Made by a program: the position numbers and the translations under genes. The notes under the pieces are model-generated. The model had not been told where the DNA came from. It saw only the letters and a program-made list of their open reading frames with translations, and searched no databases. Positions 1 through 12,843 of a stretch of DNA of 64,000 nucleotides are shown here, piece by piece. The DNA comes from Lucifuga dentata. Its lineage: Eukaryota; Chordata; Actinopteri; Ophidiiformes; Bythitidae. Location: assembly GCA_014773175.1 (NCBI GenBank), contig VXCM01000455.1, positions 124,001 through 188,000 of the forward strand. The letters run 5' to 3'. Position 1 is the stretch's first letter; each line of letters begins with the position of its first letter.

Positions 1-13
1 TCCCCCCCCCCCC

Positions 14-184
14 NNNNNNNNNNNNNNNNNNNNNNNNNNNNNNNNNNNNNNNNNNNNNNNNNNNNNNNNNNNNNNNNNNNNNNNNNNNNNNNNNNNNNNN
101 NNNNNNNNNNNNNNNNNNNNNNNNNNNNNNNNNNNNNNNNNNNNNNNNNNNNNNNNNNNNNNNNNNNNNNNNNNNNNNNNNNNN
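14..184. other. assembly gap (N run)
   Basis: A run of unknown bases preceded by a C homopolymer. It hides the intron or exon sequence just upstream of the first visible beta-spectrin exon, so the beginning of the PH domain is not in view. Confidence 0.99.
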
Positions 185-218
185 CCCGCCCCTCCCCTCC
201 TGCTTTCCCACACCACAG

Positions 219-1533
219 CAGGTCATGGGTCAACTTGTACTGCGTGCTGAGCAAAGGGGAGATCGGCTTCTACAAAGATGCCAAGAACACCAACTCATCC
301 TACAACAACGAGCCGCTGCTCAACCTCTCCCTCTGCCACTGCGACGTCACCAACGGCTACAAGAAGAAGAAGAACGTCTTCACGCTCAAGTGAGGAGCTC
401 TGCAGTTTCATACTCGTGTGAATTGTCATAAAATGCATGAAAGAATATTTGTAGGCTTGGATCAAATCTCAAGCTTTTACAGTTTGCTTTAGCCTTCTTG
501 GAATATTAAATGGGTGGCGTTTACTGCAGCTGATTGTGACAGGAAATTTTCAATCTCAGGAAATTTGTCAAAAGTTAGTTTGGAATTCTTTCCAGTAATT
601 TTGTTCTCTTATTATCTTTGAAATGTTTTGCCAAATGTTCACCAGCAGTACACTAGATATTTTTGTAAGCTCAGCTTTCTTCTTGCAGAACAAAGGATGG
701 CAGCGAGTTTTTGTTCCATGCAAAGGATGAGGTGAGACATTACTTTATTTCAACTCAGAATAAACACAAAATATTAAAACGTAGTTTTACAACTTGCTCA
801 GTGTGACATTTCTTTCCAAAAGACCACAAGAATGGCACACAAATTGGTAACAAACTGGTAAACTATTAGTGGTGGTGTCACTGGGAGGTCATTCCTACCA
901 GATCACAGTTATGAGATTCTAAGTCAGAATCTTTAGTAATACAAGTTTTTAGTCTAAATTTTAGTCTAATTTTTTTTTTTTTAGATTTGGTACTTTTTTG
1001 TACTGACTGAACTGTATCTGGTGCTGAAAGTACCAAAAACCTTCAGGTAGATAATTGGCACCAAATCCTTGGATGGGTGGATTTGTAACTGGACCATGTA
1101 TGGGTGGTAAAATTTTCCTTTCTGGCTGTATGTCAGAAAACAGACTGTACTGGCAGATCTTTCTCTCTCCCTCCCCCTCCCTCCCTCCCTCTCTCTCTCA
1201 CTCACTCTCACTCTCTCTCTCTCACTCTCTCCTCAGGAGGATCTCAAAGCATGGGTGACCAACATCACCGCCAGCATTTCGGAGCACGAGGAGATTGCCA
1301 AATGGGGTCAGCCCCAGCCAACTACCTCATCCACCGACGAGGGCACGCGCCGTGAAGGCAGCAAGGCAGACAATAGGTCAGAGCGAGGCGCCGAGCGCTC
1401 AGACTGGGCAATCGAGCGGGTTGAGAGGGAGAGAGAAAAGGAGAAAGAAAGAGAAAGAGGCGAAAGATCAGAGAGGTCAGACAGGGGGGAAAAGGACGGC
1501 AAACGCTCAGAAAAGTCTGGTAAGAAGAAATGA
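219..1533 (+). CDS. sptbn4: beta-spectrin, C-terminal exons (PH domain end and charged tail), probably beta-IV spectrin
   Basis: This is the 3' end of a beta-spectrin gene. Beta-spectrin is the actin- and ankyrin-linked membrane skeleton protein, and its PH domain binds phosphoinositides. Three exons are visible: 219-389, 689-731 and 1237-1533, joined by GT-AG introns with consistent phases. The first encodes RSWVNLYCVLSKGEIGFYKD and a YKKKKNVFTLK strand, hallmarks of the spectrin PH domain. The second adds TKDGSEFLFHAKDE. The third begins EDLKAWVTNI (the last PH helix) and runs into a tail very rich in R, E, K, D and S ending SGKKK. Beta-II spectrin ends similarly in GKKK, from memory. The beta-spectrin call is firm. 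The sptbn4 choice is inference, resting mainly on a MARK4-like gene in the same window (both genes are at human 19q13); sptbn2 or sptbn1 remain possible. The gene is cut by the window edge and the N gap. Confidence 0.85.
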
Positions 1534-4500
1534 GCCTGGTGACGTCTTTGTTGGGATTGAAGTGTATGAACTCTGGGGGGGGGGGGGGGNTGGACTTTTG
1601 GGGAACACCCTCCTCCTTTTCTCTCTCTCTCCAGCAAATCAGTTTGGATTGAAAGCGACACACAGGATAAGCCAGAATGACCCGGGATTACACGTATGAG
1701 GAACAGGATGAATTTGGAGCAGGAGACGTCTCCTCTTCTTTGTCTCTGTGAGGATGAACACAGTCACTGACATTCTGCCTATGTCCCCTTGTGGCTGTTT
1801 GTGATAACTGCCAAGGGTGGGTTTCACGCTGAACTTCTGAGCGGTGTTAATGCGAGATGAGACAGATACGTGTCACATTAACAGGAAGGCTGTTACTGAT
1901 TGCTGATAGTGCGATTAAAAACGTAGCTCATACTGTTCCATGTTTGTTTTTTTCTATGAGATGAGCTGTATCTGTATGTATTTCTTGTCTGTCTGTCCTC
2001 TCTATCTATCTGTCCATCTGTAAGTCAAGACATGCTACACTACGTCCTATTACTTCTCCAACATCGAAAGAGGATGAAATTATGTCAATGTTTTACACAC
2101 ATACAAACTTTTTGTTGGTATTTTTTGCCATTTGTTCCTTCTGTCTAAAGGTTCAGCCTCTGCCATCACAAACATGCTCACACAAACAAGTTTTTAAACA
2201 GCATTTACATCATATTTCTCCACGGTTCTTGCACGATGATATAAGACAAGAGAAAAGCAGACAGCAGAGTGATAAATTACACACAGGAATACAAAAATAA
2301 ATGAGAAACATAGAAAAGCTGTAATCTCACATCAGAAACAAGTGGAATCCAGTGGCCTGATTCCAGGAAAAAGCACCAAAATCCGAATTCCTGCAATTTG
2401 CTCACAACTAATCTTAAAACCAAGCACTTATTAGACTCTGAATATCTGCAGGTTCATTATGCTACGAGAGGCTTGATGTTAATGTGTGATGTTTTTGGCT
2501 TAGATTTGGTTATAAGCACAAAATTTGTGCCTGGTATGTTTTTTATGAATGAGATCTGCACGATGAAAACAGGCTTCATCTACTCTTCTGTTGTCTTAAT
2601 GCATCAAGTAGAAAAAGAACAACATATTACTTTTTTTGTAAATTTTGTTTGATTTATTCACACAGATCTGTTGCATCTTTTTTATAAACAGTGTGTGTGT
2701 GTGTGTGCGCGCGTGTCTGTGTTTGTGTGCACACTGCTGCTCTTCACTCCCAGGGTTTCCATAGCTCTCAGGTTATTTATGTTAACGAGTGCTTACTGTG
2801 TGCTTCATGCGTTTGTTCTTTCGGATTCACCTCAGTCTTCCAGACATGTCCTAACCACAACACAGACCAGACCTCCACCACGTACACACACATGCACACA
2901 CATACACGCACACACACACACACACACAGAGGAAGAGAACTCAGCAGGTTGAAATGTCAAAGGTTAGAGTGTAAACTTTCANCACACACACACACAGAGG
3001 AAGAGAACTCAGCAGGTTGAAATGTCAAAGGTTAGAGTGTAAACTTTCATTAAAATGTCCAGGTCAACATGTCTTTGATGTAAAAGTAGAATTGAATTGA
3101 ATGAATGATAAAGGGCAACTCATTAGTCATAAAGCCCATATCTGATTGACATGGAGAGAGAGTTAAATGTTTATATCAGATGGACAGATGGAGTGTGTAG
3201 AAATAGGGTTACAGCGTGTGTACGTGCTGTATGTAGGTTGTATGATTGCATGTCTTTTTTGGAGAGAACTCACTCGTCATCTCCGCTCGTCTCTGCATCA
3301 TCCATCATTTTCCTTTTTCCTTCTGTAAACTAAAACACAAAGCCATACACTGCACAGTGAAGAGAAGGTCAAGAAAAGTTTCTGATGTTGGAATCAGGGT
3401 GGGAATGGGAAGCTTTGATTGGCTACAGCAGATACTGTTAGGTAAGCGGTCATCCTTTTTAGGTTGTTTTCAACACTTAAAATCAAATAGACTGATAAAA
3501 ATGGCTGATGAATTTTGGATGTAACAGCCATGGAGGATGAAAATAATCTTACCTTCCCACCCTGATACAGAAGCGCCTTGAAGATAGTTTGAGACAGGTA
3601 TGGGTCAGATAGCATTTAAAATCCTTTAACAAATCCTTTCAAATTTGAATGCAAATTAATAATCACTGCTACGTATGAAAATCTAAGAAGTTTCTGTTTT
3701 TATACTGTATATCATCCACTATTTACAGAGTTTGTTATATAATTCAGGGTAACTCTCAGTTTCTTAAAAGTTAATTATCAGATACTGTTACCTTTGGCTT
3801 TTTCTGTAATATCGTATTTTCTTCAAGATTTTAAATTCTCTCTTGACCCATAAGTTGTCACAATTATAAGGTCTATTTACTGTATAATGTGCAGGACAGT
3901 AGATTTTTTTAAAAACGTGTTTATTTTTAATACTTCAGCGCATTTTATGCATTGAAATTGAGCATGAATGCCAGATCAATGCAATCATTTACATGCATGT
4001 CAAACATAGACGAATGAGCAGAAGTTTCACACGTGACACAGTTAAACTCCACAGCTGTAGGACTGAATGTAAAAGAATAACCAGTTGCTGTAGATGCACA
4101 CAGGAACGTGCAGGGTGCAGGTAACTCACAACCAGTGCTACCTTATGCCAAAACAGTGTTCATTTTAAACCATCTTACAGTATGTAGATGCAGAGACAAC
4201 ATGATAGTAAAAGTCAAGATTGCTGACATCACAACAGAATGACTGAAATAAAAAATATATGTTCAGATTTGGTTCGAGAATCAAACATTTGGGATGATTT
4301 TGTGCCCTGTTTCTGTGTTTTGTCCACTCAGCCTCTGCAGTTCTGCAGTTCACATCAACCTGAGTATCATGGCGCAGATGCAACAATGTAAAAATACAAT
4401 TTTTTTTAATAATTCATAAATTAATAATGTCATGTAAACTCATTGTTTTCATTATTCATTGAGGTTTGGATGCAGCATATAGATCATGTGAACATAAAAC

Positions 4501-5590
4501 TCTCCAGCTAGCATGGGGAGTTTTTGGTGGAAAGACATCTAGCATCTAGGTTAAAAGCAGGCTAAATGGTTAAACCGTTTTGTAAATTTCTAGGTTCATT
4601 GGAGGAGGAAGTACAAATCCTTTACTTGAACACTAACGCCAGAATGGAAAAATACTGAAAGTTGCAAGAAGTAAACAGATATATCATTGGCCTAGATTAG
4701 GTGTACAAATCTCATTGGATCTTTAGTCCAACAGGGATTTAAATGTAGCAGTGCAGTGTGTGGACACTGATTCAGGCTTTTCTCAAGATGTCACCATTTA
4801 GTCATTCAGACTCTGACATGAACTCTGGGTTTCGCCTCACACACCTTCACATCTGTACACCAAAACCACTGTCAGGAGTATGCAGTATTATGGATTATTA
4901 GGGTTGATGATGATGTCCATGGTAGCGATAAACTGAGACTTTATGCAACTTTTTCTTTGCACTAGGATGCTGGCGTGTTGCAGCGTTGAGGCGTGATGGT
5001 CAGTGGTGTTGGGGGTCCCACAGAGAGATTGTAAAACGTCTTAGAAGGAGAATATTTTTAGATGTACTTCAGAATTTTCAAGAGTAATTATTTTGTTTTT
5101 TAATTTCTATACATAGAAATTTTGTTTAAGTGAGATCATTAGTATCATCAGATCTTACTTTCTACATGTCATCATTCAGGAACAGTAAGAATCAAAGTGG
5201 TTGCTTTTCATTCCAGCATCAACACTGCTGGACAAAAACAGACTTTCCAAGACCTAGTTTAACACACTGCCTGGAATAAATAATTGCAGCATTTAGTAAG
5301 TTATTTAGACTTTGAGTAGGGCTCAGAATGTGGACATAATCACACTTCTTAGTTTTTAAATCTGGGTTCATCTGTGTGTCTCTGAGAATAATCGGGGCTC
5401 AATATTAAAGAGAAATTCAACCTTAAAGGAATATAATTACAAAATTAATTAATAAAACCTTGTGCAGATCAGTCAATATTTAGTAAAGGTAAATGAGTCG
5501 GAGTTCAATACAAACTCAGAAATTCAGTTTGTGGTGCTGAGTACAGTTGTGACTGATAATAAATTGGAGGCTGATTGTAGGCTCTTTTAG

Positions 5591-5624
<34 letters not shown>

Positions 5625-7176
5625 CCATTCTTATCAAGGAAAATGTACCAATTTGGTCACAAAATGATGAAATACCTCCAAATTCAGTTTCATACGAAGT
5701 AAATAAAAACTGTAGCACTGATTTAAATATAATGTTTGATATTTAGCTTCCAGTACGATGTGAGTCTGAGCAGTGTGGGACTGTACAGGTCTGAGTCTTG
5801 CCTTTCTTGTTTCTAAATCTGAGAGGCTCATTTAAATCTTCTCTGAACTGCTCAAGACAATAAAAACAAGATGGAGGAATTCTGTTGAGAGGTAGAATTT
5901 TAATTTTACCACACTTAAAGCACAATATAAACTTTTTTATGTATGGTTACTTTTAATCTAATATAATCTATATTCTGTGCTTTCTGTCCGTTTGCATCAT
6001 TCTGGACTGTCAAATTTTCCAGTTCTGCAGCAGTTTACTTAAAATCTTTTTTTTTTTTAATATAGGTGGATTAAGAAATAGATAACCCAATAAACCTATG
6101 CATTTCTATATTAAAATGTGAAACTACTTCAGCATCTTAAAGCACCCAAATTACACACATTGAATTTTATCATCTTAGGTCCCTGCATCAGATCGCCAAA
6201 AACTTGTAGTGTTCGTTTAGGCTTCTCGAAGCCCTGGATGGGTGGAGTTTGCCACAGCAGGATGATCCATATAACATCAGATCAAATCAACTTTGATCCC
6301 TTCATGTTCTCAATCAGTCAAACACTGAGAATTATTTCTAAAACTACTTTTCCACCTGAGGTCTGACACCAGCCAGAGGTAACCACTGCTGATAAACAAC
6401 CTGAACACTAAAACCGATTTTTGCTGCAATTGCTGACCTGCTGCCAGAGTTTCTCTCCTCCCAGGACCCCTAAGCACTACTGTCTATCTGCCCTCAACCT
6501 GTCTGTCTCTCTGTCTGTCTGAATGCCCTCCAACAGCAATCTAACCTGTTCATGTACAAAAGTATGTTTTGTTAAAAAAAAAAAAAAAAANTTAAAAAAA
6601 AAAAAAAAAGAAAAGAAAATAAGTTTCTCTATTGTGAAACTGACAAAACTATCCATCTTCTTATTTTTGATTTCAATAACTTTTTGGAATCCCTGCTGAA
6701 GCCAGATTGATGACTGGTACCATAAGCTGGGTTGGAAAATGAAACATGAAGACATCAGGACAAGAAGTTGCATGAATGACATAGTCTCTATTATGGTACT
6801 GCTGTGCATGTCTTGAAGTCCCATCTCTCCACTATACAATCATTGTAACATACCGGGTGACACAAACTACCAACAAGGAAAAAGGTGAATGAATGAACCA
6901 ATAATGTATAAAATGATCAGAAACTAGGAATAATTGACGCTGTACAGTTGTTTCTTTGAATTGATAAATACAGATTGTGATATTGAAAGATGTTTGTGTG
7001 TGTGTGTCTTTTGTGAAACAGCTGATTGCAGTTTCTATCAATGATCTGTCGACTTCAGGGAGTGCTTCAGTGAAGGCCGTCAAAACGAGTCATAGTAATC
7101 ATGGTAGTAGTAATAATAGAACGAGTATAACTCTAATGAGTTATAGATCCCAATGCGGTTCTGGTCAGATTGACAT
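1534..7176. other. 3' UTR of the spectrin gene and intergenic DNA
   Basis: No gene is supported here. The spectrin 3' UTR probably occupies the first part; an AATAAA stands at 2296-2301. The rest holds low-complexity DNA: a G run with an N near 1576-1590, TG and CA microsatellites near 2691-2708 and 2909-2930, a T run near 5592-5622, and an A run with an N near 6573-6609. Open reading frames in this stretch are short and without recognisable domains. Confidence 0.6.
2915..3049 (+). repeat. 67-bp exact duplication flanking a single N (likely assembly artefact)
   Basis: The 67 bases at 2983-3049 repeat the sequence that ends just before the N at 2982, including CACACAGAGG and GTAAACTTTCA. The same 67-bp overlap occurs at other single-N joins in this window, so this is probably an unmerged contig overlap and not a real tandem repeat. 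Confidence 0.8.
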
Positions 7177-7932
7177 GCTGGATTTACACTACCACGCACA
7201 TGTGACCTGATTCAGATTTTTTGCTCACATGCGACAGGTATCAAATACACTTCTGGAAGATGTAAATGGTAAAAATCCACATTGAATCAGATATTCTCAG
7301 ATCCGATTTGGGCCACTTGCATATGTGGAAATAAATCAGATACCTATCAGATATCCACCAATGCCACAGCTGTCTAAATACACAGATCGGAATTTCCTTC
7401 CCTTTCTGACTCCTACGTCATGTTCCACCTTGTCTGCATATGGATAAAGTAAGTGATCAATATGATGAACGCTCTCTGTAAATAGAAATGGAGAACATAC
7501 AGACATACTGATGTTTGTTTATGTCAAACAGTCATGTTACTGTGTGATAACAAGCTCCTGTTACAGCAGCAAAAGTCCCGCTTCTCCTTGATCGCCCAAT
7601 GAAAATACGTATCCGGATGGGAGATATAAACACTCACACAACATATCAGATGTTTCTCTTTGCATTTGAAAGTTTCTAACCCGCTGATCATATTTTTAAA
7701 TAATTCTCTCATCCATTGAAACGTTTTTTTTTTTTTTTTNTTTTTTTTTTTTTTTGTTTTTTACAACTGTCTCAGAAATGTGCGCACCCATGCATCCGGG
7801 TTGCTACAGGTCAAAGCCATGTGAATACAGGTGTCAGATATGAGCCGCTGAAAAAAAGAAAATGTAACTGACCAAAAAATCGGATATAGACAAAAGATCA
7901 GAATTGAGCATCAAGACTAGTGTAAATCCAGC
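7177..7932. mobile_element. MITE with perfect 15-bp terminal inverted repeats
   Basis: The left end GCTGGATTTACACTA (7177-7191) is perfectly inverted at 7918-7932. The interior is AT-rich, with no coding capacity and an N inside a T run at 7740. The 756-bp length and lack of an open reading frame fit a non-autonomous DNA transposon. I could not find a convincing target-site duplication, so the superfamily is unknown. Confidence 0.7.
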
Positions 7933-8009
7933 CAAAGAGACTAAAATGCAACTTCATGCAGGTATGTCCGGATCCAAATGAGAAATTTTCTTGATCTTGT
8001 TACTGCAAC

Positions 8010-8028
8010 AGAGAGAGAGAGAGAGAGA

Positions 8029-8066
<38 letters not shown>
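8010..8066 (+). repeat. GA microsatellite
   Basis: An almost pure (GA)n run with a few AAA interruptions, about 320 bp upstream of zinc-finger gene A. Confidence 0.95.
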
Positions 8067-8068
<2 letters not shown>

Positions 8069-8159
8069 CCAAGTTTTCATAATCCATTTCTGATGTTTCA
8101 GTATTGTTTTTACTTCTGAGAAGTAAAGCTCATTTATTTTGAAACTGGACATCTTGTTT

Positions 8160-8383
8160 TATTTTGAAATGCAGACGTAACACAGGAAGTAGATGATTAT
8201 ACGGAAGTGTTTGGAGGCGGAGCGGCGGCCATATGTCATATCAGACACAAGTACTTTATTGCGGAAGATAGGTAACATTTATTTTAAAACCCGCGAGGTT
8301 TAAATTTAGTTTATCTTAGCTGTTAATATGCGACACGAATTGTCGGACGCGGTGGTTTGAAAGTTTAACTCGACGAAACGAAA
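8160..8383 (+). promoter_or_regulatory. putative promoter and 5' UTR of zinc-finger gene A
   Basis: The stretch turns GC- and CpG-richer just before the start codon. It carries ETS-type cores (CAGGAAGT and CGGAAGTG near 8184-8210) and a GCGGCCATAT element near 8224-8233 that could bind YY1 on the opposite strand. No TATA box is evident. This is the usual look of a housekeeping zinc-finger gene promoter. The transcription start is not determined. Confidence 0.4.
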
Positions 8384-11300
8384 ATGGAGGAAAGGTTCGG
8401 TAGTGAAGTGGCGTCAATCGTGGAAGTGGCCATCCAGGCAACCGTGACCGTGTTCAGGGATGTTTGGGCCAAAGAAGCGCCAAATACGGAGTGGGAGGAG
8501 GCCAGGCTCGGCACCATCCAGGAGATCGAGAAAGGTCTGGTGGTCAAAATAAGCAAAGTGTTCGCGGAGATCTGCTCCGAACTGTTCGAGGAGAACGAGG
8601 CTCTAAAGGCTAAAGTGGAGCAGCTGGAGGAGGTGCTGCAGAGGAAAGCCGGGCTGCTGGAGGCGGAGCTGGAGGCCAGAGTGGGACAACTGGGCCGAGA
8701 CATGGAGCAACTGGAGAAGGATCTGAAGAGCATCAGCGAGAGAGGCCAGACACCCACCCTGCTGCAGGGTGAGAGCAATAATCAACCAATCAATAATCAA
8801 TACACCACTCAATAACCACAGCCACCACCAGAACGAGGCTGGGAGTTTTGGTTTTAATGGAGTTAGACATGATTTATCCTGCACTTTGGATAATAAATAA
8901 TTGACATGACAACAGGGATGTGCTTAGTCTTGTATAATTTATTTCAAAAAAATGTGTGGAATATTTATTTAGTCACATAAACGAAAATATGAACTGCAGA
9001 ACATTCTACTGTGTGTGTGTGTGTGTGTAAATATGACACAGGGCACATATACAGTATTTTCATGTAAACAGCTGAAAAGAAAGTGGTAGAAAAACTTTAT
9101 TTCCAGAAAAAAAATCATCATTGTGCAAGTGGAGGAACTGACCTAATAAAACATTTTAGATAAGCCAAGCTCTGTGTGTGTGTGTGTGTGTGTAAAAATC
9201 TCACATCCCCTCCACACATCAGAACTCAGCAATTCTGTATTTTTAGTCTGATGCCAATATCAGTATTTAGCTTTTTCTTTTTTTTGAAGCTGATAATTCA
9301 TTTACTTGTATTTAGTTTAGATTTAAATTTAACCTCATATCACATAGTCCTAGTTTCTGTTGTGTGTTTAATATAAAAAGATGCATATTAGTATTCTGTT
9401 AAATTGGAGATCTATCAATATCCACTTTGAGTCAGGCTCTATTGTGAGCGTAAACTTGTGAAATTTAGAGTGACATTTTCTGTTTTATCTAAATAAAACA
9501 GGAGATGCACCAGTTTTATCAGTGACCACCAAGCAAGCCTCTCCAAAACCTGCGGAACCCCTGGCTGCTGTGAAAGACGCTGCTCCAAACCCTCCTCCAG
9601 CTTTACCAGGCAGCACTCAAGTTGTCTCCACCTCCATCGCTGTGTCTGTATCTGCCCCCCAGCCTGCCGTGACGCCTATGGTGCTGGTCAACAAAGGCAG
9701 CTCTGCTCCCACACTGCTGCTTGTGGGAGCCAGCCAAGTTCTTACCAGTCCCCCCGCCTTATCTACGACTGTCTCTGAAACAACTGGAGCCACGCAGATC
9801 ATCCTCAAACCTGCAGCCTTAGCGGGGGCCACGCTTCAAACTGTCCCCAGCAAACAGTCCAGCGCTGTCAGTGGCGTCGGCTCAGTACAGGAAAAGGTTT
9901 GCAGTTTCTGTTTTGGGTTCGATTTTATTTTACAGACTTATCGCACTTTGCATTTTGGTTCTTTAGATGACGCGGCTCTCCAAAATTAGTCAATCAAGTA
10001 TGAGAGCAGAGTAGAGTACCACAAACAAAATTATGTTTGAAGTAGTCCAAACAATTAATTAGTCGACTTGTCGATAAAAGTAACTGACAATAGTGTCTGG
10101 CTCCTACATCTATCTATAAAGACAGTTTCTCTATTTGTCTGTCTGTCTCTCTTGTCTGTCTGTGGCACCAATATCTCTAAAACCTGGCACTGTATGAAGT
10201 TGAAATTTTGCAGGTTTATTGGACAGGACCCAAGGACGTGCAGTGTCACGTATGAAGTTGTTTGGATGAGTGGTTTTTGAATTGAGCTGTGCTTGTAAAA
10301 AGTAATCTTCGTGGCAGGATACGCTCCAGGCGTGGCAGCATATGCTCTGGTCCAGTGCCACGGTCTCAACCCGACCCTGCACAGCAAACAAAGCTAGCTC
10401 ACTAGGACGTGCAGAACAAAATTATGGCAGGCTGCGATGCACACAGTGAAGTCCAGCCCGGCCCGAACAGGCGCGTTTTCAACGGGTACTGCGCTAGTAA
10501 ATATGTGTTTAGGAAAGCTGTCATGCTGGCCATAACAACTGCTGATCATATTTCATCAACTTTATTTTCAACTTTATTTTCAGTTTAATTGAGATTAAAT
10601 CCATGCTTTATTTCCTTATGTTTTACAGAAATCTGTGGAAGTGACACCTGTTAGCACAGTGAGGAGGACAAGGAGGACAACTTCTAAAAATCAAAAAGGT
10701 TGGATTCAACCGTTAAAATGTTTCTCCTGTCATGCAGAACTGAGTGTTGATTTAAATGAAAAGCTATATGCATATTTTATGGCTGATAATACTGCAAAAC
10801 ATAGTTTCAAAGTCTTATTTGTCACGTGCAGCCATACAAGTACAACAGCAGTGAAATGCTTTTTCTGGTCTGTTGCTCGGCTGTGCTTCTTAGTAAAAAG
10901 AATATATATATATATAAGATAAAATACAAATGACATAAAAATAAGGATAAGGCAACAAGAGCAAAAATGGAGAATTAAAAGTGTATAGAATTCAGTCTAT
11001 TTACAACCAAAACCAGCAGGAGAATGTATGTACATGAGTATCGATGAATATGTGCAAAAGATAATACTATACATAGTGCAAATGCAGCTTCAGATGACTG
11101 GAATGTATTGTGGAATGTAATTTGATTTTCTAATAATTTGTGGAATGTATACTGTACATTTCTCTTTGGGAAGGTACAGAACAGTTCCCTCTCCAAGACA
11201 AAAAAAAAAAGAAAATTATGGTTAAAATTGGTATTAATAGGGAGTTTTGTTTTCTCTCTCTTCCCTAAGCCTCCACTGACAACAGCACTGTAGACAAAGA

Positions 11301-12843
11301 CGTAAAGTCGAGTGATGAGCAGGACAGAAAGACAAGGAGAAAAGATTCCCAGACAGTGAAGCGGTTCTTTTGTGAACATTGTGATGATGGCTTTCATTGG
11401 AAAGGTGAACTGCAGAAACACATGAAGGTCCACAAAAAGCCTTTCTCTTGTGACCAGTGTGACAGAAGTTTCATGGAAAAGAAGTCATTGGAAAATCACC
11501 ATTTGCGTCACGAAGTACCTAAAACACCCAAGCCCTTCCCTTGTCCTCGGTGTAAGAGATCATACCGAAGACAAGAGTCACTTCAGAATCACCTCTTGCA
11601 TCACCAGCGGTTTCAACAGCCAAAGCCATTCACCTGTGAGCAGTGTGGGAAAACGTTCAGACTGGAGCAGTCTCTAGAAAACCATCTCATGCGCCATGAG
11701 AAACAGAAGCAGACGTTGAAGTGCCAGCTTTGTGACAAGACGTGTAAAACCAAAGTCCAGCTGAGAAGTCACATGGCTGTACACTCAGAAGAAAGACCGT
11801 TCAGCTGTGCAACGTGTGGGAAAGAGTTCAAGAGCAAAGACACACTTCGCTTCCACCAGATGGTTCACACCAGTACAAAAAAATACAAATGCTCAATGTG
11901 TGACGAGACCTTTAAATATGCCCACTCCCTTACAGTGCATAAGAGAAAACACACGGGCATCACTCCGTTTGTTTGCACTGTGTGCAACAAGTCATACAGG
12001 ACAGGCACAGCTTTGAAAAGACACAACGTAGTACACACAGGGGAGAAGCCTTTTACCTGTCACATATGTGGAGCGAGGTTCAGCCTGAACAACAACCTCA
12101 AAAGGCACATTCGCCTCCACACAGGAGAGACGCCTTTTGGATGCGAGGAGTGCGGCCAGAGCTTCTCCGACAACAACAAGCTGAAGTCTCACATGCTCAT
12201 CCATGGTGCCAGAAAGCCATTTATGTGTGATCTGTGCGGGAAGACTTTCCTCTTTAACTGCAGGCTGCTGATCCATCAGAAATATGTGCACGCTGACAGG
12301 GGTGATGACACAGACGGCAGGCGAAACAAGAATTCGCTGGTTAAACCGTTCAGCTGCAGAATATGCCAGAAGGGTTTCAGTGCTGCTTCGTCTCTCAAAC
12401 TTCACGCAAAGGGCCATGAGGAGCACAAGGAGTTCCACTGCAGCCTTTGTGGAAAGTCTTTCCATAACAAATACTCTTTCGGCTATCATCAGAGAAGCCA
12501 CTCAGGGGAGAAGCCCTTCGTTTGTCATGTGTGCGGGAAGAGATTTTTCCAGGCCAGTAGTCTGAAACAGCACGAGCGGATACACACTGGTGAAAAACCT
12601 TACAAATGTGACCAGTGTGGAAAAGCCTTCAGAACCGATGGAAACTTCTACAGACATTTGCGGATCCACACGGGTGAAAAACCATTTGAATGCTCATACT
12701 GTAACAGGAAGTTCCACCAGTCCAATCAGCTGAAGTCCCACATGCAGGTGCACACGGGCGAGAAGCTTTACTCATGTCAGCAGTGTGGACGGGGCTTCTC
12801 GGATTGCAGGCAGCTCAAGAAGCACAGCTGTGATGTGCCATAA
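8384..12843 (+). CDS. C2H2 zinc-finger protein A (17 fingers, N-terminal helix and coiled-coil module)
   Basis: Four coding exons, 8384-8768, 9502-9896, 10629-10698 and 11270-12843, join in frame through GT-AG introns to give 807 residues. Residues 1-128 hold a helical segment (SIVEVAIQATV) and a leucine/glutamate-rich coiled coil (EENEALKAKVEQLEEVL). Exon 2 (129-260) is rich in Pro, Ala, Val, Ser and Thr, like a flexible activation or linker region. Exon 3 is short and basic (RRTRRTTSK). From about residue 315 come 17 fingers of C-x2-C-x12-H-x3/4-H type, several with TGEKP-like linkers. Finger 11 has H-x4-H followed by a long linker, and the last finger ends H-S-C. It is probably a nuclear sequence-specific DNA-binding regulator; its target is unknown. 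The start is the first ATG of the helical module. Gene B directly downstream is a paralog. A Helitron-like insertion sits in intron 2. Confidence 0.9.
10109..10497 (+). mobile_element. non-autonomous Helitron-like element, copy 1
   Basis: Starts TCTATCTATAAAG after an A and ends GCGCTAG before a T, fitting the Helitron rules (5' TC, 3' CTAG, insertion between A and T, no duplication). A short hairpin-like CGTTTTCAACG lies about 8 bp before the end. It is homologous over its length to 26708-27049, sharing TCTGTCTGTGGCACCA and GCAAACAAAGCTAGCTCAC. It has no coding capacity. It lies in intron 2 of zinc-finger gene A. Confidence 0.7.

Noticed and set aside
11992..12501. 169-aa minus-strand frame opposite gene A
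   Set aside because: Antisense shadow of the zinc-finger array, whose periodic codons keep the opposite frame open.
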